This document shows positions 42,747 to 50,892 of a stretch of 64,000 nucleotides of DNA, in pieces (positions within the stretch are counted from its first letter, which is position 1; each line of letters starts with the position of its first letter). A model generated the notes under the pieces. The model did not search any database. It was not told the DNA's origin and was given only the letters and a program-made list of their open reading frames with translations. The position numbers were made by a program, and so were the translations under genes. Source of the stretch: Streptomyces luteolus (GTDB lineage: Bacteria; Actinomycetota; Actinomycetes; Streptomycetales; Streptomycetaceae); assembly GCF_029968015.1 (NCBI RefSeq), contig NZ_JASCIS010000041.1:1-64000 (forward strand). Direction: 5' to 3'.

Positions 42747-43358
42747 TCATGAACAGCAGGTTCGCCGTTCGGCCTCCTTCGCCACCAAGGCCAGCGACGC
42801 CGCGACAGTCTCCTCCCAGCGTCCGGCCACCACATGCCCCCAGCGCTGCCCGAGCGCCCACAGGTCGGTGCCGAGCTCTCCCTCATAGACCAGGCGGGTC
42901 CCCGCGGCGTGCTCGGTCAAGGTGAAGGACTCGACGACGTGCGGTACCGGGCCGCGCACCAGGCGGAAGTCGATGCGCTCGGGTCGGAGGAACCGGACCG
43001 TCTCCACGGTGACGGCCTTCCGTCCGCCGCCGACAGGCGTGTAGTGGGCGGCGAGCACCATGTCACTCCCGCGTTCCAGAACCCGCACCTTCTCCCGCAT
43101 CGTCCGCGTCGTCCGCCCCAGGTACGGCTGGGCAATCACGTCGAAGACGACATCCCGGGGAGCCGCCAAGTCCACCGTCTGCGGCCCGAGCCGCCGGACG
43201 CGCCGACCCACCCCCAGGTCGACAGGCAGCGCACCGGAGACCAGACCCGCGTAGCTGCCCGCGGCAACGGCTGCGGCGCCCGCAGTCCACGCTGCCGCTC
43301 GGGCAAGGCGGCGGCCGGTCACGAAGCGGCCTCCGCCTGGTTGCCATCGACTGTCCAT
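42747..43358 (-). CDS. SRPBCC/START-like ligand-binding protein with N-terminal membrane segment
   Basis: The ATG at 43358 follows GGAGGAGG and gives 203 residues. A hydrophobic stretch near 20-40 (AAAWTAGAAAVAAGSYAGLV) is likely a membrane anchor or signal. The rest has SRPBCC character: VDLAAPRDVVFDVIAQPYLG at the start of the fold and VESFTLTEHAAGTRLVYEGE as a late strand, with a final long helix. Such proteins bind hydrophobic ligands or act in polyketide and coenzyme pathways. Its partner is unknown. It lies 90 bp upstream of the MauE-like gene, same strand. Confidence 0.75.
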   Translation of the reverse strand: MDSRWQPGGGRFVTGRRLARAAAWTAGAAAVAAGSYAGLVSGALPVDLGVGRRVRRLGPQTVDLAAPRDVVFDVIAQPYLGRTTRTMREKVRVLERGSDMVLAAHYTPVGGGRKAVTVETVRFLRPERIDFRLVRGPVPHVVESFTLTEHAAGTRLVYEGELGTDLWALGQRWGHVVAGRWEETVAASLALVAKEAERRTCCS

Positions 43359-43556
43359 ACTCCTCCTCCGCGCCGGAACCTGGACATTCCCGGGTTGTGA
43401 TGACGCTATGCATGAGCAGCGGCGGTCCGGCCGATCTCCGGAGCCGTATGTCTTCCTGTGCACCGGCGCCGCGCGCTGCGAATCGCCAGATCAACGCATT
43501 CCCTTCTCCGTGATGCGCTCCGTCTAGCATTCTCGTCTCGACGACAGGAGTTGCTC

Positions 43557-43943
43557 ATGATGCCTTCGCGCCGTGTGCTCGTCCGTTCCCTGGTCGCACT
43601 CCCCGCCGCATTCCTCGCCGTACGCCATTCCCGTCACGGGGCTGTGCCGGACAAGGGCAGTGGTACGAGCCTTGACTTCGACGAGTGGTACCGGGGGCGC
43701 CGGATCCAAGTGGTCGCCGGATCCGGTGGTGTTCCGCAGCTGCTCATCGATCGACGGCCACTGCATCTCATGCGCTGCGCCGATGGGGGATACGTCACTC
43801 CGATCGACCACTATCAGTCCTGCCCTACGCCGGTCTCCGCTGCCCGTGCGGCAGTTGACGTGCTGGGATCCGCCCGGCTGAGCCGCTATGCCGCGGCGCA
43901 CGGCGGCGGTGCGGAAGGGGGCACGCATGGTGTACACGCGTAA
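43557..43943 (+). CDS. melC1: Tyrosinase copper-chaperone (MelC1-like caddie protein)
   Basis: The 128-residue protein follows ACAGGAG. It has a Tat-like N-terminus (SRRVLVRSLVALPAAFLAV), then the MelC1 core: FDEWYRGRRIQVVAG, VPQLLIDRRPLHLMRCADGG and YVTPIDHYQSCPTPVSAARA. MelC1 binds apo-tyrosinase, delivers copper and carries it out through the Tat system. The 3' end overlaps the tyrosinase gene by 17 bases. This pair lacks the very long leader of the classic melanin operon and may be the second (melD-type) pair found in many streptomycetes. Confidence 0.88.
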   Translation: MMPSRRVLVRSLVALPAAFLAVRHSRHGAVPDKGSGTSLDFDEWYRGRRIQVVAGSGGVPQLLIDRRPLHLMRCADGGYVTPIDHYQSCPTPVSAARAAVDVLGSARLSRYAAAHGGGAEGGTHGVHA

Positions 43944-44793
43944 GGACGTGCGCGATCTGAGCAGGACCGAGCGCCGAAGGTTCGTCAACGCCGTACTGGA
44001 TCTCAAACGGTCCGGGGAATACGACGAATTCGTCCGCGTGCACATCGACTACTACGTGTCCGACGGTGAAGACCGCCTCCGGCTCGCACATATGGCGCCG
44101 ACCTTCCTGCCCTGGCACCGGAAGTTCCTGCTCGAATTCGAGCGCGCGCTGCGCAGGATCGACTCGTCGGTGACCGTGCCGTACTGGAATTGGACCCGGG
44201 ACCGCAGGCCGTCCGCGGGCGTGTGGAATTCCGACTTCATGGGCGGCAGCGGACGCCGGCGCGACCTCCAGGTCATGAGCGGGCCTTTCGCCTACTCCGA
44301 GGGGCGCTGGCGCGTGCGCTACTCCATGACCGAGGACCGTTTTCTGGCCCGGGACCTGGGCCGCCCCCGAGATCCTCTGTCACTGCCCACCAAGGCCCAG
44401 TTGGACCGTGTGATGCGGGAGAAGACGTACGACGTCGCGCCCTGGAACTCCACGAGCCGGTCCGGATTCCGCAACGCGCTGGAGGGCTGGGGGCCGGGGC
44501 GCGGCGACACCCGATTCCTGATCCATAACCGTGTGCACCGGTGGGTCGGAGGGCTCATGCTCGGGGGCGCCTCGGTGAACGACCCGATCTTCTGGCTGCA
44601 CCACTCGTACGTCGACCTTCTCTGGTCCCGCTGGCAGCAGCGCAATCCCCGGGCGGGGTACGAGCCGAGCAGCCCCCCTCCGCCAGGTGATCCGCAGTTT
44701 CGGCGGGTGGCGGCACGGGGCGAGCCCATGGGGCCCTGGGGTGTGGAACCCGAGCGGATGCTCGATCACCGCCGGATCTACCGGTACCAATGA
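43927..44793 (+). CDS. melC2: Tyrosinase (type-3 copper oxidase, MelC2-like)
   Basis: The ATG at 43927 follows GAAGGGGG and gives 288 residues. CuA ligands are seen in VHIDYYVSD, HMAPTFLPWHRKFLLEFE; CuB ligands in LIHNRVHRWVGG and DPIFWLHHSYVDLLWSRW. The enzyme oxidises phenols to o-quinones (melanin formation). It has no signal peptide of its own, consistent with export as a complex with MelC1. It is slightly longer than classic MelC2 (about 273 residues) because of a C-terminal segment ending in DHRRIYRYQ. Confidence 0.93.
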   Translation: MVYTRKDVRDLSRTERRRFVNAVLDLKRSGEYDEFVRVHIDYYVSDGEDRLRLAHMAPTFLPWHRKFLLEFERALRRIDSSVTVPYWNWTRDRRPSAGVWNSDFMGGSGRRRDLQVMSGPFAYSEGRWRVRYSMTEDRFLARDLGRPRDPLSLPTKAQLDRVMREKTYDVAPWNSTSRSGFRNALEGWGPGRGDTRFLIHNRVHRWVGGLMLGGASVNDPIFWLHHSYVDLLWSRWQQRNPRAGYEPSSPPPPGDPQFRRVAARGEPMGPWGVEPERMLDHRRIYRYQ

Positions 44794-44795
44794 CA

Positions 44796-44827
44796 AAGTC
44801 CCCTCGGCCCGCGGGCCGAGGGGACTT
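44796..44827. terminator. Bidirectional terminator between tyrosinase and chaplin
   Basis: A perfect 15-bp stem, 44796-44810 with 44813-44827 (AAGTCCCCTCGGCCC and its complement), has a two-base loop. It starts three bases after the tyrosinase stop and 15 bases from the end of the convergent chaplin gene. Confidence 0.88.
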
Positions 44828-44841
44828 CGCGGTACGGAGGC

Positions 44842-45144
44842 TCAGCGGCCGACGGCCTTGGCGTGGTCGCCGTAGCCGTTGCCGCCGCCGTTCTTGCCGC
44901 CGGACTCGTTGATGCAGGTGTTGCCGAAGGCGGGGTTGAGCACGGCGATCACGTTGACGGTGTTGCCGCACAGGTTGATCGGCACGTGGATCGGGACCTG
45001 GGCCAGGTTGCCGGAGGCGACACCGGGCGAACCGACAGCCGCGCCCGACGCGCCCGAGTCGGCGACGGCAATGCCGGCCCCGCTCAGGGCGACGGCACCC
45101 GTACCGGCGAGGACGGCGACAGCCTTCGCGATGCGAGACATCAA
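44842..45144 (-). CDS. Short chaplin with extended C-terminal tail
   Basis: The ATG at 45144 follows AAGGAG and gives 100 residues. The signal peptide (AVAVLAGTGAVALSGAGIAVA) precedes one chaplin domain: GSPGVASGNLAQVPIHVPIN, LCGNTVNVIAVLNPAFGNTC, with the two conserved cysteines. Chaplins are secreted, assemble into amyloid-like films and let aerial hyphae leave the moist substrate. Short chaplins normally end soon after the second Cys; this one carries a further Gly/Asn-rich tail (ESGGKNGGGNGYGDHAKAVG), which is unusual. Confidence 0.92.
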   Translation of the reverse strand: MMSRIAKAVAVLAGTGAVALSGAGIAVADSGASGAAVGSPGVASGNLAQVPIHVPINLCGNTVNVIAVLNPAFGNTCINESGGKNGGGNGYGDHAKAVGR

Positions 45145-45360
45145 GTACTCCTTGGACAGTGAATTGGCCGTGGGGAAGACGGCCACGCGTCTCGTCCAAC
45201 GGCGCGACGGCACCGTAGACACGGCAAGGGGGTCAAGTGGGATCTTCAGTCCGCAACGGACAGATCGTGCGAGGACTCGCCCTAGGGCGTTCGGATGACA
45301 GTGCACGCGCCGACCGGCCGAAAGCCGAGTTCGTGTGTGCGCGCGGTGTCTCCTGGCGGC

Positions 45361-46446
45361 ATGTGGTCACTCTCACGCCCCAAGGAAGCCTTGTCGGGCA
45401 GGTCCCGGCTGCACCTCTCCGCACAGTTCACCGCCGCCACGGCCGGTGCCCTCGCCCTGCTGTGCACGCCCCTGACGGCGGCGACGGCGCACGCCGAGCC
45501 GACGGAGCAGCGCCCGTCCGCCGTCGAGGCCGCCCCGATGACCGACGAAGGCGGCCTCTGTGTGCCGGGCTACTGCCCGGACACGTTTCCGCCCGTCAGC
45601 GTCGACGCCCACGACTACCTCGGCGGCGTCCTGAACCCGCACCAGCACAAGCCCCACGACGAGCCCCCTCGCAAGCCCCACGTCAAGCCCCACGAGAAGC
45701 CCGGCAAGCCCCACGACAAGCCAGGCAAGCCCGGCAAGCCGAAGAAGAAGCGCGGTCCCGTCAAGGTCGTCAAGACCGACAAGAAGACCGGGAAGCCCCT
45801 GGCCGGTGCCGTCTTCGAGCTGTGGCGGGAGAGCAACGACACCGCCGGGCTCCAGACCGAGGGTATGAACCCCGACACCCGCGCCGGCGAGCTCTGCACC
45901 ACCGACGACCAGGGTGTCTGCCGCCGCACCGTGGCGACCGGCACGTACTACTGGCGCGAGACCAAGGCGCCCGCCGGGTACAAGCTCCCGTCGCCGACCG
46001 TCTTCGGGCCGCTCGAGCTCACCAAGGGAAACCACGAGAAGGGTGTGACGGTCAAGGCCGCCAACGCCCGCAAGACGCCCCCGGAGCCGCAGCCGAAGCC
46101 GAAGGGGAAGCTGCACGTCGTCAAGGTCGACAAGACGACCAAGAAGCCGCTGCAGGGCGCGGTGTTCCAGCTGTGGCGCGAGACCAACGGCCGTGCCGGG
46201 CTGCAGACCTCGGGGTCGAGCAAGGACACCAGGATCGGAAGGGGCTGCGCCACGGACACGCGCGGCCGCTGCGGCTTCAAGGACCTGAAGCTCGGCTCGT
46301 ACTACCTGCAGGAGACGGACGTGCCCGACGGCTACCAGCTGCCGGCGAAGCCGGTGAGCGGGCCGTACAAGGTCACCAAGGAGAACGCGTCCAAGGGCGT
46401 CACCGTCCGGCTCAGCAACAAGCGCGGAGGACCGGGCAAGGGCTAG
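45361..46446 (+). CDS. Secreted SpaA-like (isopeptide prealbumin-fold) surface protein
   Basis: The ATG at 45361 gives 361 residues. The signal peptide ends near TAATAHA. A Lys/Pro/His-rich linker (HKPHDEPPRKPHVKPHEKPG) precedes two SpaA-type repeats. The first runs from VKVVKTDKKTGKPLAGAVFE to YYWRETKAPAGYKL, the second from LHVVKVDKTTKKPLQGAVFQ to YYLQETDVPDGYQL. The Lys in VVKTD/VVKVD and the Glu in RET/QET are placed to form the intramolecular isopeptide bonds of pilin-type domains. There is no LPXTG sorting signal or C-terminal membrane segment, so it is probably released or held by other means. It is divergent from the chaplin. Confidence 0.83.
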   Translation: MWSLSRPKEALSGRSRLHLSAQFTAATAGALALLCTPLTAATAHAEPTEQRPSAVEAAPMTDEGGLCVPGYCPDTFPPVSVDAHDYLGGVLNPHQHKPHDEPPRKPHVKPHEKPGKPHDKPGKPGKPKKKRGPVKVVKTDKKTGKPLAGAVFELWRESNDTAGLQTEGMNPDTRAGELCTTDDQGVCRRTVATGTYYWRETKAPAGYKLPSPTVFGPLELTKGNHEKGVTVKAANARKTPPEPQPKPKGKLHVVKVDKTTKKPLQGAVFQLWRETNGRAGLQTSGSSKDTRIGRGCATDTRGRCGFKDLKLGSYYLQETDVPDGYQLPAKPVSGPYKVTKENASKGVTVRLSNKRGGPGKG

Positions 46447-46499
46447 CGGCGGCCGCGTAGGCGCGGGAACCGCGCGGGTACGGTGCTTCGGCCGTGCAC

Positions 46500-46531
46500 A
46501 GTGGGCGTGGGCCGGACGGTCCACGCCCACT
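46500..46531. terminator. Bidirectional terminator between the SpaA-like gene and the carboxypeptidase
   Basis: AGTGGGCGTGG (46500-46510) pairs with CCACGCCCACT (46521-46531), loop of ten bases, between two convergent genes. Confidence 0.8.
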
Positions 46532-46538
46532 GGTGTGT

Positions 46539-47273
46539 TCAGATACCGCAGTTGGGGGCCGACCAGTACGGGCTCGGGTCGAACGCCACGTGCGTGTGGT
46601 CGTTGTGGCCGGGGTAGCCCGGGCCGAGGATCTCCGAGAAGCCGTGGGTCCTGGACTGCTGCGCCAGGCGGCAGAGGCTGGGCGAGCCGGTCAGGTCGGC
46701 GGCGTCGCCGTAGAGATGGCGGCTGGTCGGGGAGCCGCCGACGGCGCTGTTGCAGGACTTCGAGCGGAAGCCGCTGGAGATCGTGATCGGTACGTCGCCG
46801 AGGGCGTGCCGCATCGCCTCCAGCTTCCACATGGTCTTCAGGGCGTTCGCCTTGGCGGTGGCCGCGGAGACGGCGCCGCCGGACCAGTCCGAGTTGCACT
46901 TGTTGAGCTCGGCGTAGGTGAAGTGGATCGGTGTGCAGTCCGCGTCCTGGAGCGCGTAGATCTTGTTGAACGTGGCGGAGCCGGCGACGCCGTCCGCGGC
47001 CAGGCCGTACGCGGACTGGAACTTCTTGACGGCGGCGGCGGTGCGGGCGCCGTACTGGCCGTCGTACGAGAGGCGTTCGCCGGAGGTGACCCAGCCGGCG
47101 ACGCGGATCTGGAGCTGCGTGACATCGCTGCCGGAGGTGCCCTGGGACAGGGTGCGGCTCCAGGTGTAGCAGCTGTCGGCCTGCGCGGTGCCTGCGGTGG
47201 CGCTCACACCGAAGACCGCGCAAGCCATGGCCATGACAAATAACCCGAGCGTACGTGCCGTGCGTCTGAGCAT
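46539..47273 (-). CDS. Secreted zinc D-Ala-D-Ala carboxypeptidase with peptidoglycan-binding domain
   Basis: The ATG at 47273 gives 244 residues. A signal peptide (LGLFVMAMACAVFGVSATAG) is followed by a PG_binding_1 module (SGSDVTQLQIRVAGWVTSG, YGARTAAAVKKFQSAYGLAA). The M15 peptidase domain follows, with zinc-ligand motifs SRHLYGDAADL and HNDHTHVAF. This is the layout of the Streptomyces albus G muramoyl-pentapeptide carboxypeptidase. It trims the terminal D-Ala of peptidoglycan stem peptides outside the cell. Confidence 0.92.
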   Translation of the reverse strand: MLRRTARTLGLFVMAMACAVFGVSATAGTAQADSCYTWSRTLSQGTSGSDVTQLQIRVAGWVTSGERLSYDGQYGARTAAAVKKFQSAYGLAADGVAGSATFNKIYALQDADCTPIHFTYAELNKCNSDWSGGAVSAATAKANALKTMWKLEAMRHALGDVPITISSGFRSKSCNSAVGGSPTSRHLYGDAADLTGSPSLCRLAQQSRTHGFSEILGPGYPGHNDHTHVAFDPSPYWSAPNCGI

Positions 47274-47403
47274 GTCGGCCTCCCGACCGTCGAACCCGAG
47301 TGGAACGACCGCCACCGCCTCGACGGCGGCCGCCCCCAAGAGTGGGGCCGCTCCGCTACGCGCGTCAACCTTTCGGAGGGCTTCCGGAGGGCTCCCGGGG
47401 TGT

Positions 47404-47434
47404 GACCACGCCGAGAGTTCATCTCGGCGTGGTC
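47404..47434 (-). terminator. Terminator of the MreB-GAF kinase operon
   Basis: A perfect 13-bp stem (GACCACGCCGAGA at 47404-47416, complement at 47422-47434) with a five-base loop follows the histidine kinase stop, whose last bases it includes. Confidence 0.85.
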
Positions 47435-49040
47435 AGAGCGGCCACTGGGACGTGGCCGTCGTGCCTTCCCCGCCGCCGTCGTCGTACACCGTCAGGCGCA
47501 ATCCCGGGCGTCCGTCCGGGAGTTGGGCTTCCGCGTCGACCGTCACGCGGATCGCGGACACCCCGGAGCGGCGGGCCGTGGCGGCCAGCGCGTGGCGCAG
47601 GGCGGCGAGCAGCTGGCTCGCGACGGGCTCCTGGACGCGGCTGTCGACGGCGCCCTTGAACTGGGTCGAGGGCGTCACGCCGAGGAGCGCCGCCGCGCCT
47701 GCGGCCTCCTTGAGGACCTTGCCGCGCAGGCTCGTCGGGGCGTCCGCGGGCGGCTGCTGGAGGGCGAAGATCGCCGTACGCACCTCCTGGATGGTCGACT
47801 CCAACTCGTCGACCGCCCTGCCGATGGCCGTGTCCACCTCCGGGGCACCGGCCCTGCGCTGGGTGGACTCCAGCATCATGCCGGTGGCGAAGAGGCGTTG
47901 CACCACGAGGTCGTGGAGGTCGCGGGCGATCCGGTCGCGGTCCTCGAACACCGCGAGCCGCTCACGGCCGCGCCGGGCGTCCGCGAGGACCAGGGCGAGC
48001 GCGGCCTGCGAGGCGAACTGCGTGGCGAGCTGCCGCTCCACCGGCGTGTAGCCGCGCGCGCCGCGGCTGCGGGGCAGGGCCAGGGTGCCGATCAGGCGGC
48101 CGCCGCTCTGCAGCGGAAGCAGCATGCTCGGGCCGAAGCGGCCGCGTACCGGGGTGGTCATCCGCGGGTCCGTCGCCGAGTCCTCGACGAACACCGGCTC
48201 GCCGCCGAGGAGTTGCTCCAGGACCGGGCTGCCCGGGGTGATCGTGGTGCCGACCAGGGCGGCCGGGTCGCCGTGCGTGGACGCCGTGACGATCTCCATG
48301 CCGCCCTCCTCGGTGGGCTGCAGGATCACGCCCGCGGCGGCATCGGCGAGCAGGCGGGCCTGTTCGGCCACCACCATCAGCGGGTCGTCGCTGCGGGCGC
48401 CGCTGAGCAGGGCCGTGGTGACCGCCGCCGCGCCCTCGATCCAGCGCTCGCGCTGCCGGGCGTTCTCGAAGAGCAGCGCGTTGCCGATCGCGATGCCGGC
48501 CTGTGCGGCGAGGATCCGGATCAGCCGCTCGTCCTCCGCCGTGAACGGCCCGCCGCGCTTCTCGGTCAGATAGAGGTTGCCGAACACCTCGTCGCGTACG
48601 AGCACGGGTACGCCGATGAAGCTGTGCATCGGGGGATGGCCCTGCGGCATGCCGCAGGAGCGCGGGTCCGCCGTCAGGTCGTCGACGCGCAGCGGGCGCG
48701 GGTCGCGGATCAGCACGCCGAGCAGGCCCTTGTCGCCGCAGGGCAGGCGGCCGATGCGGGCCCTGGTCGCCTCGTCCATGCCGACCGTGAACAGCTCGGT
48801 GAGCCGGGGGCCTTCGCTGCGGTCCGGGTCCACGACGCCGAGCGCGCCGTACCGCGCGTCCGTGAGGCGGGTCGCCGCGTCCACCAAGTGCTGGAGCGTG
48901 GCGCGCAGTTCGAGGTCCGCGCCGACGCCGACGACCGCCTCCAGGAGCAGCGGCTCCCGGTCCACCGCCGCATCGCCGGTAGCTCCCGCGGGCTGCCCGG
49001 CGCCGCCCGAGTCCGCTGCCATGCCCGTCCCTTCGGTCAC
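47433..49040 (-). CDS. GAF-domain sensor histidine kinase (DevS/DosS-like) with degenerate ATPase domain
   Basis: The 535-residue protein has two GAF domains (about 48-190, LVDAATRLTDARYGALGVVD; and 215-355, ARLLADAAAGVILQPTEEGG). A HisKA_3 dimerisation domain with the phospho-acceptor follows in DRIARDLHDLVVQRLFATGM (His near 375). The ATPase part is short: the expected N-box (EALxNAxxHA) reads LRHALAATARRSGVSAI without the Asn, and after TVYDDGGG the protein ends at TTATSQWPL without the G2 box. It may therefore not bind ATP normally. It is the last gene of an operon with the MreB-like protein (gaps of seven and eight bases), and no response regulator is adjacent. Confidence 0.85.
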   Translation of the reverse strand: MTEGTGMAADSGGAGQPAGATGDAAVDREPLLLEAVVGVGADLELRATLQHLVDAATRLTDARYGALGVVDPDRSEGPRLTELFTVGMDEATRARIGRLPCGDKGLLGVLIRDPRPLRVDDLTADPRSCGMPQGHPPMHSFIGVPVLVRDEVFGNLYLTEKRGGPFTAEDERLIRILAAQAGIAIGNALLFENARQRERWIEGAAAVTTALLSGARSDDPLMVVAEQARLLADAAAGVILQPTEEGGMEIVTASTHGDPAALVGTTITPGSPVLEQLLGGEPVFVEDSATDPRMTTPVRGRFGPSMLLPLQSGGRLIGTLALPRSRGARGYTPVERQLATQFASQAALALVLADARRGRERLAVFEDRDRIARDLHDLVVQRLFATGMMLESTQRRAGAPEVDTAIGRAVDELESTIQEVRTAIFALQQPPADAPTSLRGKVLKEAAGAAALLGVTPSTQFKGAVDSRVQEPVASQLLAALRHALAATARRSGVSAIRVTVDAEAQLPDGRPGLRLTVYDDGGGEGTTATSQWPL

Positions 49041-49047
49041 CGCCCGG

Positions 49048-49323
49048 CTATACGGATTCCCCGTTGCCCACCGGTTCCCTGCCGCTCACCGGGCGTCCAC
49101 GGGCCCAGTCCACCAGACCGAGCAGCGAGTACAGGCCCCAGGCGCCCTCAAGCAGGGCGAAACCCCACTGCTTCTCGGCCACCGCGTCGATGGCGAGGAG
49201 CGAGGAGCCGATGAAGTTCAGCCACAGATAGCGGGCCGAGCCGAAGGCCAGGCGGCCCGTCTGGGCGAGGACGAACGACACCAGGATCAGCAGGGCGCCG
49301 ATGAGCTGCAGGGTCATGGACAC
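49048..49323 (-). CDS. CBU_0592-like small membrane protein
   Basis: The 91-residue protein has three hydrophobic segments (LIGALLILVSFVLAQTGRLA, YLWLNFIGSSLLAIDAVAEK, WGFALLEGAWGLYSLLGLVD), the pattern of the CBU_0592 family, whose role is unknown. The GTG at 49323 has an AGGA six bases upstream; the ATG at 49317 is also possible. It is eight bases after the MreB-like stop and seven before the kinase start, so all three are co-translated. Confidence 0.75.
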   Translation of the reverse strand: MSMTLQLIGALLILVSFVLAQTGRLAFGSARYLWLNFIGSSLLAIDAVAEKQWGFALLEGAWGLYSLLGLVDWARGRPVSGREPVGNGESV

Positions 49324-49331
49324 CGGGTGTC

Positions 49332-50369
49332 CTACTCGGCGAGCGGGTCGAGGCGCAGCGGCGAGATCTTGCCCTCGATCATCTCGCCGAGGCCGCGCAC
49401 CGCGCAGGTGTCGGGGCGCTCGGCGATGTGCACCGGCATCCCCGTCGCCGTACGCAGCATCTGGTCGAGGCCGGGGAGCAGGGCGCTGCCGCCGACCATC
49501 ATGATGCCCCGGTCGGCGAGGTCGGCGACCAGGTCGGGCGGGCAGTTGCGGAGGACCTTGCCGAGGCCGTCGAGCACGGCGGTCAGCGGGGTGTGGATGG
49601 CCTCGCGGACGGCGGCGGTCTGGACGTGGACCGAGCGGGCCAGACCGGTGGCGACGTCACGGCCGTGGATCTCGGTGGACTCCGGGCCCTGGGTGGTGAG
49701 GCCGTTGCCGCTGAGCGCCAGTTGCAGCGGGCGCACCGACTGGCTCGGCAGCATCAACTCGTGCTGGTGGCGCAGGTGTTGGACGATCGCGTTGTCGATG
49801 GCGTTGCCGCCGACCGGGATCCGCTGGGCCGTCACGATCGCGCCCATCGACAGGACCGCGACCTGCGTCGTGGCCGCCCCGCACACCAGGATCATCGTGG
49901 CCTCGGGCTGCTCCACCGGAAGTCCGCAGCCGACCGCCGCCGCGATCAGCGTGTCCACCAGGTCCACCCGGCGCGCGCCGAGGCCGATCAGCGTCTCGGT
50001 GGCCGCGCGCTGCGCGAGCGGGTCGGCGTCGTGCGGTACGCAGGCCGCCGCGCGCAGCCGGGGCTTGCGGCGCAGGGCGCGGCGCAGCTTGTCGTCGAGC
50101 AGGTGGCTGAGCATCCGCTGCGCCATGTCGATGTCGACGACGGTGCCGCCGGAGACCGGGCGGACCACCCGGATGTAGCCCGGCGTACGGCCGGTCATGC
50201 GCTCCGCGAGCTCGCCGACCGCGATCAGCGCGCCCGTCTTGGTGTTGACGGCGGCGACGCTCGGCTCGTCGACGACGAGGCCCGCGCCCTTCACGTACAC
50301 ACGGGTGCGGGCGGCGCCCAGATCGACGCCGAAGTGGCAGCGATGCAGATGCTCGAGGTTGAGGGTCAT
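49332..50369 (-). CDS. MreB/Mbl-like actin homologue
   Basis: The ATG at 50369 follows GGGAGGAA and gives 345 residues. ASKHA motifs are visible: phosphate-1 HFGVDLGAARTRVYVKGAGL, connect and phosphate-2 AEMILVCGAATTQVAVLSMG-like segment (ATMILVCGAATTQVAVLSMG), and the adenosine motif GIMMVGGSALLPGLDQML. Streptomyces have MreB, Mbl and a third divergent copy; this gene lacks mreCD neighbours and fits that third copy. MreB proteins form membrane filaments that organise wall synthesis, in Streptomyces mainly during sporulation. The partner genes suggest a signalling link that has not been described to my knowledge. Confidence 0.87.
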   Translation of the reverse strand: MTLNLEHLHRCHFGVDLGAARTRVYVKGAGLVVDEPSVAAVNTKTGALIAVGELAERMTGRTPGYIRVVRPVSGGTVVDIDMAQRMLSHLLDDKLRRALRRKPRLRAAACVPHDADPLAQRAATETLIGLGARRVDLVDTLIAAAVGCGLPVEQPEATMILVCGAATTQVAVLSMGAIVTAQRIPVGGNAIDNAIVQHLRHQHELMLPSQSVRPLQLALSGNGLTTQGPESTEIHGRDVATGLARSVHVQTAAVREAIHTPLTAVLDGLGKVLRNCPPDLVADLADRGIMMVGGSALLPGLDQMLRTATGMPVHIAERPDTCAVRGLGEMIEGKISPLRLDPLAE

Positions 50370-50892
50370 GGCAGTTCCTCCCGAGAGCGCAGACCGGGTC
50401 TGGTGGTTGTCTCCTGGCATCGTCCGGCGGTCGGACGGTTCCCGCGCGTTGAGGGGGGCCGGGCGGGGTGCCTCTGTACGGGTGGTTTCGCTCGCAACGG
50501 TGCGGCAGGCGCCTTTGGCAGGCGTTGCTCTTCAGCCATTCGCGTACGTGACCGTTCCGAGGGCGGCCGGTCATCCCATGGGGAAAGCGGTTACAGCCCG
50601 TCGCTTTCTGGCCGTTGATGTTGAAAGTCCGTCACATGGTGTGTTGTTGCCGTCACGGTGCGAATGGAAATCTCCCTCTCGGTGCTCGGAAGGCACCTCC
50701 CGGCCGGGCCGTCGCCCGGTGCGTGCGACCGGCCGGGCCGGGGCTTCGACCGCTGTCGTGGGGGCGGTGGTCGGGTCCTGGGGGGAGAGAAAAGGGGAGC
50801 GGTCCCGCCTCGCCGATCATGGGGGGCGGGGCGGGACCGCCACCGGGCCGTGCCGACACGGCCCGTGCTTGTACTAGAGGAGGGGCGCGGCC
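50370..50892. other. Divergent intergenic region between the MreB-like gene and the HTH/TPR gene
   Basis: These 523 bases hold no convincing gene. They must contain the promoters of both flanking operons; the stretch 50570-50660 is less GC-rich. Two tandem hairpins at its right end are listed separately. Confidence 0.5.
50799..50865 (+). other. Two tandem hairpins in the leader of the HTH/TPR regulator gene
   Basis: The first stem pairs GCGGTCCCGCC (50799-50809) with its complement at 50830-50840. The second pairs CGGGCCGTG (50844-50852) with CACGGCCCG (50857-50865). Both are perfect and end 27 bases before the ATG of the regulator. They may be a terminator/attenuator or a leader structure; there is no T-run. 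Confidence 0.6.
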
